Part shown: piece by piece, positions 47,849 to 60,595 of the stretch
Layout: each line of letters opens with the position of its first letter
How positions within the stretch are numbered: position 1 is the first letter of the stretch
NCBI GenBank assembly: GCA_014706295.1
Contig: JACSVZ010000011.1
Coordinates: forward strand, 2,316,663-2,380,662
Length of the DNA: 64,000 bases
Direction: 5' to 3'
DNA from: Lycocorax pyrrhopterus obiensis
Lineage: Eukaryota; Chordata; Aves; Passeriformes; Paradisaeidae
Program-made: the position numbers and the translations under genes
Notes under the pieces: model-generated
Told to the model about the DNA's origin: nothing
What the model saw: the letters and a program-made list of their open reading frames with translations, nothing else
The model's database searches: none

Positions 47849-50800
47849 ATTTCTATTGAAAAAAAGAGCCGAATTTCATTAATCCCAATGCTAAATGTTT
47901 CCTAAGATCAAAGGTTGTGTTTGAAATGAAATGTTCATTACTATAACATCAAGGCAAGGGCAGCATTTTGTGACATCCATCCTGTTCCTCTGTGGGAGCA
48001 TTGCAGGGATTTAGTGCATCGGGATTTTTTTCCCCATGTAAACATCCCAAAATTATGTAGTATTGAGAAGAGCTGCATTAATAAACTAAACATCCGTCCT
48101 GCCTTGTAAACAACATTCATTGTGGAACAGCAAAGGGATGGAAGGAGCAGCTGTAAAACTCAGGGAAATCAGCAGATACCTTTGCACTGAGCTCACAGGA
48201 CATCCAGACCCTCAATTAATTGATTGTGTTCTTGGGGTAGGAAGCCCTGTGGAGCATAAATTGGTAGTGGAGCTGCCATCTGGGCAGCCTGGCAGCACTC
48301 TGCCTGCTCCAAGGAAAACCAAAGAAAACCTCTGTCCTGCAGCCCTAGTATTATCTCTTGGAAGGAAATTTCTGGGAACAACTCATTTGCTTGGACTCTG
48401 GGTTTGTGATGTATTTCAGCTCTTTGTCATGCTGAAGGCAAATTCTTCAAATCTTTCCCATTGTACTCAGAAAAACTCACCTCTCTCTAATTAAACCTGT
48501 TAGGCCTTTTACCCACTGCCTTGGAAGTCCATCTGCTGGTGTAATCTTGGCTTGTGGTGTTCCCCACAAGCTGGGTGGTGGCTGGTGTTGATTCTTGGAT
48601 CAGACATCACTTCCTTCAGTTTTGCTCTATTTGAAGGTGATTCCTTTGTAGGATGCAGTGTCCTGCTTTAATGATAACCCCCACTGGACACCTGAGAGCA
48701 GTTTTGGGGGTATGATTTTAACTCCCAGGAGAAATGTGGATTTCTCTTTCTGCCTAGAGGTGCACCCAAATGTGCACATGTCCTTGTTGGTTGGTGGTGT
48801 GCTGGGTTTTTTTTTTAACCCCTAGAGAATTCCCATCATTTAATTGTGCAGGTAGTAATAAAGTAAATTTAAGATTTGGGGGTTGAGCTTAGAACGTGCT
48901 CAGATGTGGCTGAAGAGAGAGGAAAGAATGGCTCTGCACACACTTGTGTTAGACTTTGAGGCATGTGCATCCTGCTTAGGACTATTTTGGCAACACGAAA
49001 TTTGAGCTGCTGGCTGAGGAGGTGGCTGGGATGCTGCAGCTCCCATCAGCTCTGCGGTCTGGGGTGGGCAATCCAACATCTCTGCCTCTCCCCACCGTGG
49101 TGCCACGGGCCTGTGCAGTCTGAGCACGGCTCAGCCGCTTCCAAATATCTCAGCACCCCAGAATTTTGCTCCTGGCCGATCCCAGGCTGCAAAAGAGAAC
49201 TTTCAAACGATAAGGAGAGGGCTTGTAGGCGTTCAGGGCAATTCTCTGACCCAATAAATGATTCTCAGGAAGAACAAGCAAGGCAAAATAGCTCCAGGTC
49301 ACTTTGAACCTAAAACCAAGGGCAGCACTGGCTGGTAAACCTGGCTAACTGTGTTACAGAGCTCTGAAAGAGAGTGCAGCAAAAGAAGAGAACATTACCT
49401 GGTAACCTGGCCAAATCTAATACAAAAATCTGTGCCGCTTTGCCTGCCAGCTGTAGTGGAGAGGATGGGAGGAAGTACTGAAGAACGTTCAGAATCAGTG
49501 GAATACTACAATTTAAGAATTGAAAAAATCCTGCTAGACTCAACCAGCTTTCCTTATTTGTCACAGGAGGATTCTGCAAACTTAGCAAATGTAACTTGCT
49601 GTTTGTTTGCAACTGCTTGCTCAAAATAGTTTGTAAATTATTACACTAACAAGAGCGTGCCTAAACTTTTAGGGATATTGGGCCACACGAGGTCCCCTTG
49701 GTAAAAATACATCGTTTGAGAAACTTCACTCATGAATATGGAAAGAGATGGCAGAGGAACAACTGAACCACACTAAAACCTGTTGTTCCTTCCCATCTGG
49801 GTATGGCAGTGGAGGTTATGCTGGAGGAGCAGAGCCCTCGAGTGTCGCTGCGTCCCTGAGCGTTGCCATACGCTGCCGGGGGCAGTCGTGCTGGATATTC
49901 CACAGAGCAACTTGCACTTGTGTAAGGCAAGGAGCACTGGGGCTCCTAACCTTGAATTAAACCCCCAGAGTCTTAACTGTGCTCGGTGCTGTTGGAAAAG
50001 ACAACTTGTTAGTGGCAATTATGTGGCATGGAAGTGTCCATGCTGCCAGCTCGTGTGCAGCTTCCTTGCGTGGGTGTGAGCATTCCTCCTTCCCCACTGC
50101 CCTTTGTTGTGTCCCGTTAGCAGCAGCACGTTCTCGTTACAGCAGAGCCTCTGTGCCTCCTTCTGGGTGCTCTCACAATTCAGCCAAGGGGCAGGGAGAA
50201 GTCTGAGCAGTGATATTGTTCCCTGTTAAGGTTTGCAAGAATCAACAGGAGAGAAGTACTGCTGGCAAAATTTTTTCTGTTTTTCTGAAAGAATCCTGAG
50301 AAGCTATTGGCATTTATCTGCAAGGAATAGCATAAAATCAAAAGGAAAGAAAACCTGACAAGGCAGCCTTTTACTTTATTGGGGAAAAAAAAGAACTCAC
50401 CTTTTTTTCTTTCTCCGGTTCTCATGTTTTTGTATTAAAATCTCCACATTATGTGTGGGTGTTTTTAAATGTTGTCTGTATGGTTTTGGATAGGCATCTG
50501 CTGACTTAGCTCTGGGAATTTTAACCTTTCGTTAGCTCCAAGTGCTGAGTAAGGCAAAGAGAACACAAGAAGTTTTATTCACAAGGTTTGGGAGCCCTGT
50601 GGTGAAGGTGAAGCCTGTTCAGCTCTCAACTCCATGGCCCAGCGCTGTCCTGACAGCCCACAACAGGTTAATATCCCACAAGCCATTCCCATACATGCAA
50701 GACTAAACAAGGAGCAGACTTTAAAGGCTTTCAGTGGGGCTGCAGTTAACTGTAAGCAGCTGTTGGGAGATAACAGAGTTTCCACCGGAGCAGGGAGCCC

Positions 50801-53522
50801 CTGTGCCCCTGTACAATGGGACCATTCTCCAAGTGCTGCTTGGAAGGAGCCACTTCTGTCTGGCAATAATCAGAATTAAGTGGTGGGGGTAGGGGAGCCA
50901 GTTGTTGGATCTTGCTGCCCAAACTGACATTTATATAGCAATTCTACTTCTGCTACTGAAAGCCAAAACATACAAATCCAGCTTATCCAGACTATTAAGA
51001 AATAGGGAGTGATTATTTTTTTCCCCTTCCATTCTCTTTTCTTTGCTGCCTCTGTTCTGCATCAGCATTTATTTGAATAAGGAGGAAAGAATGCTATTAG
51101 CAAACCTTCATCTGTCTTTTAGAATCTAGAAACATGACATTGGAGTTAAATCCAAGTAGTACCTGGTGTAAATGTACAACTTTAGAAATTCTTCGAGCTT
51201 GTTGAAGTCACACTGTAAAACATTAAAAGTTCTTTTGTTTTACTGTTTTCAATAGACTGAAATGTTAGCAGAAGTATCTTTTTGAGGAGACATCTCAAAG
51301 CCTATTGGTTCTGTTCCAAATCAAAAGTAAGACGGCTACGAAAAGATCTAATTTGGACATTTCTTGGCAGTTAGTGATTTGTTAAATTGTTTGTTTTTAA
51401 TTGCTTTCAGAAGTGAAGGAGAAATCTTTTGTAATTCATGCATCTAGAGGGGAAAAAAACCCCAGCAACTATGGGAAATCAGGCTGTTAATATTAGAAGT
51501 TGCAATGTGACTCACACAGTGCATAATCTCTGATAGTACAAGCAGCAGAAATGGAGACAAAGAACCAGATGTGCAAACTTCCTACTAGTTAAATTCCAGC
51601 TATTTAATCAGCAGCAGGACTCGTCCTTTGTCTCACATTTCCTAGCTCAGACACAGCTCAGGAGGAGCACACGAGGAGGAGGTACTGCAGGAAAAGTGCT
51701 TTGGTCGTCGGCAACCCAGTGAGTGCCTGGATGAAGCAGCCTCCCCGAGCTGGCCACAGATGTGAGGAGAGGGGGTACCCAGCGATGTTTCAAACCCAGC
51801 AGCCTGGGTAGGACCTGCTCCACGGCTGAGGCAGACACAGACCTGCTTCTCTTGCTTTGTAACCCCTCACTGCAGATCCAAAGAGCCTTCTGACTGCAGG
51901 CAGTAAAGGAGAGTTGTGGTCCTCAGAGCAAAGCCAGCTTTGTAGGTTATTAATGTAATCAGAGAGTGGGATAATTGTTCTGTGACTTCTTCCATCCTGG
52001 GAGAAGTCCCTCGCGCTTTGTGGGTGTGGAGATGCTTCTGCCTCTGCCAGAAGCGAAACTCCTTCGCAGTCAGCAAGTCAGGATCCCCACAGGTGGGGTA
52101 AAAAGTGCCACCACACGCTGTCCTGCTTGCTGGTGTGGCACAGAAACGTGGCAAACGCCTTTCCAGAGCTGCCATCCAGGCTCTCCTGCAGCAGAACAGG
52201 AGGCTGCTGATCCAGAGCTGCTTTGCACACGTTTCTTGTGACCCTGGACTCAGTGGTGTTTCCCATTCAAGACTCAGGGCAGAAGGATGCTGAACAAAGC
52301 TGAGAGCTCTGCCTTTTCCCTGCCCTCTTGTCAGTCTGGGATCCTTCACTAGCAGCACTGCTTGCTGTCACAGGCCCCACGGGAGGCTGCAGATAACCCA
52401 CAGGTAACCCTTGCCAAACCTGCTTTGTCCTTCAGCCCCCACCTGGGCTCCACGGTAGAGTTGCACCTTGCATTAATAACTTGGAAAACTCAAAAAGTCA
52501 AAGCTGGCATTGTGGACCCGGGAGCCTCGTGGGATGGTGTCTGACTGAGGATGTGTCTCTCCACCCCACCCAAAAACCTGTTAGCAAAATTAAAACACTT
52601 GTTGAAAAATTGTTCTCGGATCTTTGTTTGCCAGCACTTTCCTTCATTGCAACTTCCACGTTGCAATTATAAATGGACTTTATTTTTAAACGAAAGAGAA
52701 CTTATCATGATGTACAAGTGGAGATTAATAATTTGAATCTTGAAGCAATTAATAAGCAGTGTACATTATCAAAGTGATTTTAAAAGAAACATTAATATTT
52801 AAAGTGCCACCCATTTTTTGCACAAATTTTATCACTTTTTGTAGAATTACTGTAGGGCTAAAGGAAATTTGGCAGGGTTTCTGCTGAAGCTCCTGTTATT
52901 TCTGTTACACTATAATATGGAATTCTGCCACCAGACTGAGCCTGGTTGTGCTGGATTAAATTGTTCAGTCCTGCTTTAAGGACCCAGCCAGTTCCAAGGG
53001 CTGTCCTAGCTTAGAAAAGAGCTTTTGAAAACCAGCCCTGGTTTACACCGCGGTGCTAAAAGTGTGAACAACTTTCTTACTGATTTAAAACCTGTCCCAA
53101 CTCACTGCTTGGAATCTGTATCCCAGTCCTGTAACCTTTAATCCCTTGACCATCACAAAGCAAAGAGCCCCTCTCGTGGAGAGGGGTTTCACCCACCTGT
53201 CCAGCCAGGGAATGCAGGAGCTGTTCCCTCTCCCTGGGAAGGAACGAGCCACCCACATCCTTTGAAGCCTGGACATTTTGGGCTAATTTGCTTGGGAAGC
53301 ACAGATGAGTTGTAGTGATGTGTTCAGACAGAGATTCATGCAGCTGCACATATTTCCACCAGCAGAATACTTTAGCTGGATGATTTGGGCATTTTCCTGA
53401 GCACAGGTTCTTAGTAAAGAGCCTGTTGCCCAATTTATAAATACACAGCACAGATCAGGTGGGACAGTTCCTACAGTAGCCCTTGTCAAACACTGCTGTC
53501 CTTTAATTGTCATTACAGCCCT
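47849..53522. other. Unassigned non-coding stretch
   Basis: About 5.7 kb of unique sequence. Slightly GC- and CpG-richer patches lie at about 49820-49890 and 52000-52250. No repeat family, exon or RNA gene can be supported. Confidence 0.45.
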
Positions 53523-53545
53523 CACATCACATCACATCACATCAT
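53523..53545 (+). repeat. (ACATC)n microsatellite, four units
   Basis: Four exact tandem copies of acatc (53524-53543) with partial units at both ends. Confidence 0.85.
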
Positions 53546-54722
53546 ATATCAAATTTTGGCATAGCCTGAGAGACACAGTGGAGCTCATCTGAAGTTGCTG
53601 AGTTCTGCTCTGCAGCAGCTCAACAGGATTTTTGCTCCATTCTTCCCAAAACAATGGCACCAGACAGACTCGGACAGATTTTCTGTTTGGCCTTGTCATG
53701 AGTGGTTTCACCTTTACTGAAGGTGTATTGGTGGACTTGTGAGATATAGGTCAACGTTATTTAATGAATTTGTGCCCATTGTGCACAAGCTGTAAAGTGT
53801 TTACTCATTATGAATCAATGAATTTATGTGTATATAAAGATATACATTTACGTCTATATGTAAATTTTTATATATTATATATATATCTATGTGCTCTCAT
53901 ACATAGACACACATAGGAAAAAAAGACCACAAAGAAGTCAGAGACCGAGGAGTATAAAACAAGTAGAGGAAGTTTCCTCAGCCAAATTCAAAATTTGTAT
54001 TTTGTGCAGTTGTGCAATTTTTGGGTTGCTCACTCAGTCTTGTATTGTGTGCAGCAAGTAATTGTCTTTGCCTTACAAATGGTTGAAATCTTGTAGCCTA
54101 AAAGTGAAATTTCCACAAGAATAGAAACAGTTTTAAAATTAATTGACAGTGTTTTTTTAGCAACCGTTCATTTACCTAAATAATTCATACATTTCATTTT
54201 CTGTATGTTCATCTTCCACAGTGTAACATTTCTCTATCGACTTTTGTTAATCCAGTGCCTTTTTTTAGATTACCACTCTTTCGTGTGCTATTGCTTAAGG
54301 AGTGGCACACACTGAGCATCTGGATTCTTATCAAATCTGATTTGTCAGCTTTCAAAAACTTTTGTCCTGGTCAAGAACATAGACTTCGGCAAAGGAAAGA
54401 AAAGATCATGTGCTTTTGATGAATCATATTTTTTTCTGTGTTGGGTCATGTGTGATCTCTCCAGGGCTTTTCAGGGTTTCTGTGCACAGAAAATTCCTGG
54501 ACTGAAAGGTGGATTTGGATTTTGATGTACTGTTTCCTTCTCTTTTATTTTTTACTTTTTTTTTTCCCCCTTAGTAGCAAAGATCCCCTTTGTGTTTAGG
54601 TCTTAAATGACCTTGAAAACTCTACACAACTCAGAGTACCTTACAATATAAGCAGCCAGGTGTTTTGGAGGAATGGCATAAACTGGGAAGTTCCAGTTCT
54701 GTTCAATTTTCACTCTCATCAG
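53546..54722. other. Unassigned AT-rich non-coding stretch
   Basis: It includes an AT-rich run at 53827-53895. No repeat family or gene was recognised before the candidate exon. Confidence 0.4.
53827..53895 (+). repeat. AT-rich microsatellite-like run
   Basis: tgtatataaagatatacatt followed by a tatatattatatatatat block. It is an imperfect (TA)n tract. Confidence 0.7.
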
Positions 54723-54872
54723 GTAAAGGCTGTTAAGAATTATTTCCTGCTGAAACTTCTGGGTCGTATTAATAGACTACAGAGAAACAATCAGAGAAAA
54801 GCAATCAAAGAAATCAGAAGAGCTCTGCTTCAGGACTCCTGGAAGAATGTCTTTGCAGGATTCATTTGCTAA
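54723..54872 (+). other. Candidate terminal coding exon, unidentified (49 codons to a stop)
   Basis: I do not recognise the protein. A pyrimidine-rich acceptor (tgttcaattttcactctcat then cag, ending at 54722) is followed by an open frame. It reads VKAVKNYFLLKLLGRINRLQ..., then RKAIKEIRRALLQDSWK..., and stops at TAA (54870-54872). A perfect AATAAA follows 5 bp after the stop (54878-54883). The peptide is basic and could form an amphipathic helix, which looks more protein-like than most frames nearby. Against it, the poly(A) signal leaves almost no 3' UTR, no upstream partner exon was identified, and the frame is short enough to be chance or a decayed pseudogene piece. Confidence 0.18.
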
Positions 54873-54877
54873 ATGGC

Positions 54878-54883
54878 AATAAA
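54878..54883 (+). promoter_or_regulatory. AATAAA poly(A)-signal match
   Basis: A perfect AATAAA lies just after the candidate terminal exon. Such hexamers are common in AT-rich DNA, so it only supports the exon if transcripts end here. Confidence 0.2.
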
Positions 54884-54910
54884 GATAAATGAACCCCCAA
54901 ACCTGTCAGA

Positions 54911-54927
54911 TCTTCTTCTTCTTCTTC
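54911..54927 (+). repeat. (TTC)n microsatellite, about 5 units
   Basis: tcttcttcttcttcttc in exact tandem. Confidence 0.85.
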
Positions 54928-55038
54928 ACATTAGAAGAAATTCAAGTTGTTTGGGTTTTTTTGCCGTCTCTGAATAATGATTTCTTGCTGGATAATTTGA
55001 AACATCTTGCCAGTGTGTGTTAAAAAGTGTGATTATCC

Positions 55039-55153
55039 TTGGCAGTGTCCAAGGCCAGGTTGATTGGGGTTTGGAGCAGCCTGGGACAGTGGGAGGTGTC
55101 CCTGCCCATGGTAGGGGTGGAATGGGATGTGCTTTAAGATTCCTTCTAACTCA
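55039..55153 (+). mobile_element. CR1 LINE 3' end (about 115 bp)
   Basis: Sense-oriented CR1 tail with tggcagtgtccaaggccagg, agcctgggacagtgggaggt, ccctgcccatggtaggggtg and a diverged terminus (tttaagattccttctaactc). It is the same tail type as the 18777 and 28738 copies but is shorter and more mutated. Confidence 0.9.
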
Positions 55154-55862
55154 CCCCTTTTCTAAGTCTTTCTTGCAAACAACTATTGTTGGACAGGTAA
55201 CAAATCTGTTTTTATAAATAGAGAGATTTGCCATGTCCTGAACCCCTTGCAAAGCCAGGATGTTTGCAACTCTGGGGTCCTGCAGGCCCCTGGGACAGCC
55301 ACAGCGAGGGGAGGAAGGGAACCAAAAGGAATAACCTTTTCTGGTAGAGAGGGAATAAAAATCCTCTTCAAGGCCTGCAGTCACAGGGGTGCCAACCACA
55401 CCGTGTCTGGCACCACAGTTATCTGGGGAGCTGAGCACAGCTCTCAAATCCACTCCCCACACTGCTCTGCAAAGTTTTGCTTTGTGTGTTTGTCGCTACT
55501 GACTTTATTTAGTCTGAGGGACGCTCCCCTCTACCTGGCAATTTTTAGGAGGTATTGCACCATTTGGCTGCATTTGGAGACCTGTCTGCCTTAAACACTG
55601 AGATGACAATTTTGGCAGCCAAAATGAGGGTAAGAAGCTGCCGGTTTTTCTTGGGTTGTTTTTTTTCCCCCTGTCCTGGCCGTGGGAGCGAGGGGGTCGA
55701 GTCACAGCTCGGATGCAGCTGCTCCAAAGCCTGACTGCAGATCCTTTGAGAGCTCCTGCATCCCTCACCTTCCTCCCTGAAGGGTTGAACAGGATGCTGC
55801 AGCCCAAGAGCCCTTCCCTCCACACTGGAAAATCTGCTGCACTTACCTGTGGGGTCTGGGGG
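55154..55862. other. Unassigned spacer between opposed CR1 tails
   Basis: About 700 bp, moderately GC-rich, with no recognisable gene or repeat. Confidence 0.4.
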
Positions 55863-56026
55863 AGTCACAGAATCCCGGGGTGGGATGGGTGGAAGGGACC
55901 TCAAAACTCATCCAGTGCCACCCCTGCCATGGGCAGGGACACCTTCCCCTGTCCCAGGCTGCTCCAAGCCCCAATGTCCAACCTGGCCTTGGACGCTGCC
56001 AGGGATGGGATATCCCCAACTTCACT
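55863..56026 (-). mobile_element. CR1 LINE 3' end (about 160 bp), minus orientation
   Basis: Reverse complement of the CR1 tail. It begins agtcacagaatcccggggtg, then ggaagggacctcaaaactca, ccctgccatgggcagggaca, ctgctccaagccccaatgtc and aacctggccttggacgctgc. It is 5'-truncated. It forms an inverted pair with the CR1 tail at 55039-55153. Confidence 0.93.
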
Positions 56027-59000
56027 GGAAGTCCAACATGCTCTCCTTCATTTCAGTCTTCCTTTAGTCACCTGCTTCTTTTTTGCTTGTTTGTACTTTA
56101 TTATTAGACTTTAAAACTAACAAATCATTTATCTTACACGCCCTAATATCTCTGGACATCTGTTTGCTGATTATTTTTTGGGCTGCTTTCAATCAGAATA
56201 CTTTCTATCAAAAATGCGAAGCTGAAGTTATTTGAAACTTTGCAGGCTCTATAACTTTAGCAGAAAGAACTCTTTGTGCCTTCCAGATTTTTTGCATGCA
56301 TGGGTTTTTTTGCCCCCCCATCACGGGTCTGTGTTTATTTTTCACTTTGAGTGAGACTAAATCTCAAATCTGATGCAATTTTTTTTTAGTATTCCTAGAC
56401 TGTGGCCTCACAACTAAATCAGAATATTTAAAAGGTGCTCAAGAATTTCAGTCATTAGCAAAATTTGGTTTAAATCTTAAAGTGTAACTAAATTACTGTG
56501 TTCAAATTAGAAGGTGTTTTTCCCCTAATGTGGGACCTCCTACCACTCATATTTCAAAATCTGATTTTATGAATATGTGAGATCAGAATAGATTTCCAAA
56601 ACACAGCCTTTGCCACTCAGTAGGGTGGGTGGGTTAATTTTTTCTTTCTTGCCAGAGAATTAATTTTGAAGACTTTTTCTAGGTTATTTCTCGATTAGAG
56701 ATGGTAAACGAAAATAGAAGCAGCAACTAGGAAATTTGAGGTTGTGAAATAGGTGATGAGATCTGGTGCCTTTCTATTTTGTTACCTCAACACAAAGTTT
56801 TACTGTATCTGTCAAGTTCTATTTCAAAATCCTGGAGATAACCCTATCATAAGAACTGTGTCAACACTTCCTTTCAAATCCCAAATCACCTGACAGAGCC
56901 TTTTCTCCTCTCTCTGAGGGTTATTTGGCTGTGATGCTTTTCTGGAAAACGATGTTATATTTGGCTTTGTTTGATTTTTGTAGCTTGTGGGTAAGACAAC
57001 ATTAGAGCTGACCTTCATGTACGCAGTCAGTGTCCAAAAGAGAGAATCTGGTGTTCTTTAGGCTGGGGCAGCAGAAGAGAAGTGTTAATGTATTTAATGG
57101 TTGTAAATGAAAAATTTTAGTGGTTAAGTCACTAAAATGGAAAATGGGTGAAAATGGAAATGAACAGAAGAGAGTGCAAAAACTATGTAAGGAATGCTTT
57201 GGTTTGTGGATGTAAATTCAGCAGCACGGGAGGCCAGCAGCAGGTAAAAGAATCCTTTGTTTTCTGTGTGCTGTGGGGAGCAGCAATGCAATTGTTCCGT
57301 GTTATGTTTGGGATCTGGCACTGGATGGCCGGGAGTTGGAATTTCTGGGAACTTTGCCCCTTTTGGTAGCAGCTTTTGGCTCCCTGTGGGCCTCCAGCTC
57401 GTGCCTGCAGCCCTTCCTTGCAGTGAAGCCGCCCTGCTCGGAGCCAGCTGTGCTTTTCTCAGTCAGAGCCTTGGGGTGCTGTGGGGTTGGGCCCAAATTA
57501 GCCCTGTTTTTAGGCCATGCAGCAGGGCTTAAACATAGCAAAAACTCTGCTGGATTCTTATTTCCTCACTTTTAGTTTGGTCATTAGCTATTGTGCTAAT
57601 TGCTGTTATTTATTATTAGAAAAAATCAATACTTTGACAAATAGGACAGATCTGACAACCCAAAGGTGGTGGGGGACTGAGATGCTTAAGGAAAGAATCG
57701 TTCTCAAAATTTTCTTGGAAGTTACAGCATGGCTTTTAACTTCTGTTCTTTCAGCTGGCAATAATTTACTTTCTGTTGTTGTTTTGGATGTAAAGTACAA
57801 GAAATAAAGGAGACACTGGAGAACCTTTTGGGAGATTTTGATCAAACCACCGAGTGTCCAAAAATGTTTTAATCACTTTGAGCTTTCGTGGGAGGGAAGG
57901 AGGAGAAAATGTTTATCAGCTGTTTTGTGAAAAGGCACCCAAGGCTAATTAAATGTTGATTCATCTTTTTCATTTCATGTTGAGTAAATTCTGAAGATAT
58001 AATTCACCAAGATTACATTCTGATTTTTATTTATTTATGCAATAAATAAGTTTGCATGTGTTCTATGCACAAAAGTGTGGTTTTTCTGTCAGTTGGTTGT
58101 TTTATATTGCTTCAATCTAACTTCAGTAACTGAGCAAGCAGGATTATCTCTGGCACAATGGCACCGCAGTCCCCTCAGCAAGGGAGGAGTGCACTGGTTC
58201 AAAAATTAGCTTACTAATTGTGTTACATTGTGAAAAGAATATTAAAATAAACTAATTATGCTATTACTCTTGTAATTGTTACTTTCAGAGTAATGGTGAA
58301 GCTGTTTTGAGTGCTGGCAGTTACATTTCAACTCAGAACTGCGGCCCTGCCTGTGAGTGTAAATTCAACAAGTTTGGACTGCGAGGAAAGCATCCTGATT
58401 TACTTTAGGTTGTCCCAGGCTTGAGGGAGCTCTCTTACCTTTTCTTACAGGGGATGTCAGAAAGAGTTAGAAACTGTCATTTCTCTGAACTCTGTTTTCT
58501 GTGAAATTTTCACTCCAGGTGTGCTTTTCATTGCACGGAAGAGGAGGGGGAACAGCTGCACTTGAGGGATGGAAAGGAATCTTTTGCCTTCCCTGGAAAA
58601 CTGGGGGTGTTAGAGGGAAGATGTGGAAACCACGTTACTGGATAAGTAAGTGTTTTATGACTTGAATTTTACGAAGAAGTTTTCCTCTTGTTAAATTGAA
58701 ATTATTTTATGAGGAGAGGCCCTGCTGGACAAAGTCCCTGCTGTGCTGGTGGCACTGGGGAGGGCCATCCCACACACTTCTCAAATGCAGCGGGCCCAGA
58801 GGTGTTCTGCTTTACTGTTTGAAATATTCCCAGCGTTGGAATAATTCTTGAGATTGTCCTGGGCAAATTTAGGAGACTAACTCAGAGGGGAGGCTTCTGA
58901 CAGTGCACTGAGCCCTGCTTTGCAGCAGTGTGGGGAAGGCTGGGGGCTCTGAGGCTGCTCTCTCCATTGGGCTGAAGCTAAAAGACTCCAGTATTGTTTA

Positions 59001-60570
59001 TTTTCAATTTTTCTCATCTACAGACTTCAGTGAGAAATGCAGTTTAGCTGCACCTGAGGAATGGAGCCACTCTGTACCAGTCCTTTAATATTAATGAAGT
59101 AATTGGGCTGTCAATGCTCTCTCCTCACATCTGTTCCCCAGCAAGGAAAACCATTCCCCAAGCATTGGGGTCTGAACATACAAATAGATTTTTAAAATGA
59201 AATCGTTACAGAAGCAGAAATCTAATCCTTCAGTTAATCACCAGCAATATCTGAACAGAGAGGAGCTATTGTGTATCTGCCTTGCCTCCCTCAGGTGAGC
59301 AGCAGGAATAAAGCACGTCAGGAAATGAAACGTGTGTAAATCACTGAAAAGGAGAAGCTGACCAAAGTTGCATTTCAAGGCATTCAAAGAACAGGAAAAT
59401 CTGGGTGAGAGGTGGGAAAAAAAAAAAAATCTGTTCAGCTGCTGAAAAATGGAAAAGAGTTGTTTTATGTTCCAAAGGTGACTTCTGCACTAAGAAAAGG
59501 GTTTAATCTGAGGAGTTTTTAAAGGCAGGCAGCCTTGTGTATTCATGATTTCAAGAATTTTAGCAGAAACAGAATGATTCTTTTTGTTGAATTCTGACTC
59601 TTTAAAAAATTGTCCTCGAGGTAAACAGGCAAATCTTTCTGTCCTAAACTGTAGAGAAATGCAGGCTCTATTTCAACAGTTTCAGTAGAAGATCACCAGC
59701 TTTTTCTGTATTTAGAGGTATTTTTACTATTTACTCTGTATTTGCTCTGAATCTCAACGTGGAGGGTGGTTTTCTTCCCACATCTGAGGAGTGCTTGGCT
59801 CTGTTTGCCCATCTGTGGATTGACAGGATTTTGGGTGTCTCACAGGAAAACAGCAGCTCTTCAATGATGCATTCCCTGTTCCTGACAAGTTCACTGTTCA
59901 TGTGAGCGGGGCTAGGAATGAGAGACAAACACATCAATTTATCATGGAGAGAGGAAAAAAAGGCTGCAGTCAATAGGATTAGAATGAACAGCACCTCTGC
60001 TGCTTCTTAGGGGTGGGGTTTTCAAAGCACACATCCAGGCTTTAAGACTTGCTGGACACCTATTTTAGAGTGCTAGAATTTTGGGTAGAGCTGTCCCTCG
60101 AAGGATGTTATTTTTGGTTGCAAAAAGTATAAATCGGGTGAGGTCTGAGCTTTGGTTCTGCATTGTTTTCCATGAGATTCCCGAGTAATTAATGCATTAA
60201 CCCGTGAGCATCTCCTGTTGCCTTCAGCCTTGTCCTGTGGTTGTGTCAAAGACCTGCAGCTCGAGCTGCTTGTGCTGCCGTGGGATGTGTCAGACACCTT
60301 GCACACTGAGAAACTCCAGTGGGGCAGCCTGAAATCCCTGCTGTGGGGCTCCTGGTGGGGCAAGCTCCTCTGGCCATGAACACCCTGCTTCTCTGAGAAA
60401 CCCTCCTGCCATCCTGCTCACACACTGACCAGGGAGAAGAAAGTTCAGTGGGTGGAAAAGTCACTTTGTGTTTAGAACTTGAAATACAAAAGCGCAAACG
60501 GAATTACACACATGCCATGACTGGGAATATCTCTGATTCCATAGTGAAAATATGATAAACCACATGATCT
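56027..60570. other. Unassigned non-coding stretch
   Basis: Unique sequence. A run of 13 A lies at about 59417-59429. A plausible acceptor (ttttcactccag at 58518) and donor (gataa|gtaagt at 58646) bracket 127 bp with one open frame, but the donor is imperfect and the peptide is unfamiliar. No repeat family was recognised. Confidence 0.4.
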
Positions 60571-60595
60571 TGGGTTAGGTTTCAAGGGTTAGGGT
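60571..60595 (+). repeat. Telomere-like TTAGGG motif cluster (tiny)
   Basis: tgggttaggtttcaagggtt followed by agggt contains two degenerate or partial TTAGGG-type repeats. It is too short to call an interstitial telomere with confidence. Confidence 0.25.

Noticed and set aside
50560..50880. GC-moderate block starting with ttttatt, considered as a reversed LTR
   Set aside because: No terminal signature or target-site duplication found.
58519..58645. 127-bp open segment between an acceptor and a GTAAGT donor
   Set aside because: The exon side of the donor is ATAA rather than CAG, and the peptide is unfamiliar and G/W-rich; likely a decoy pair.
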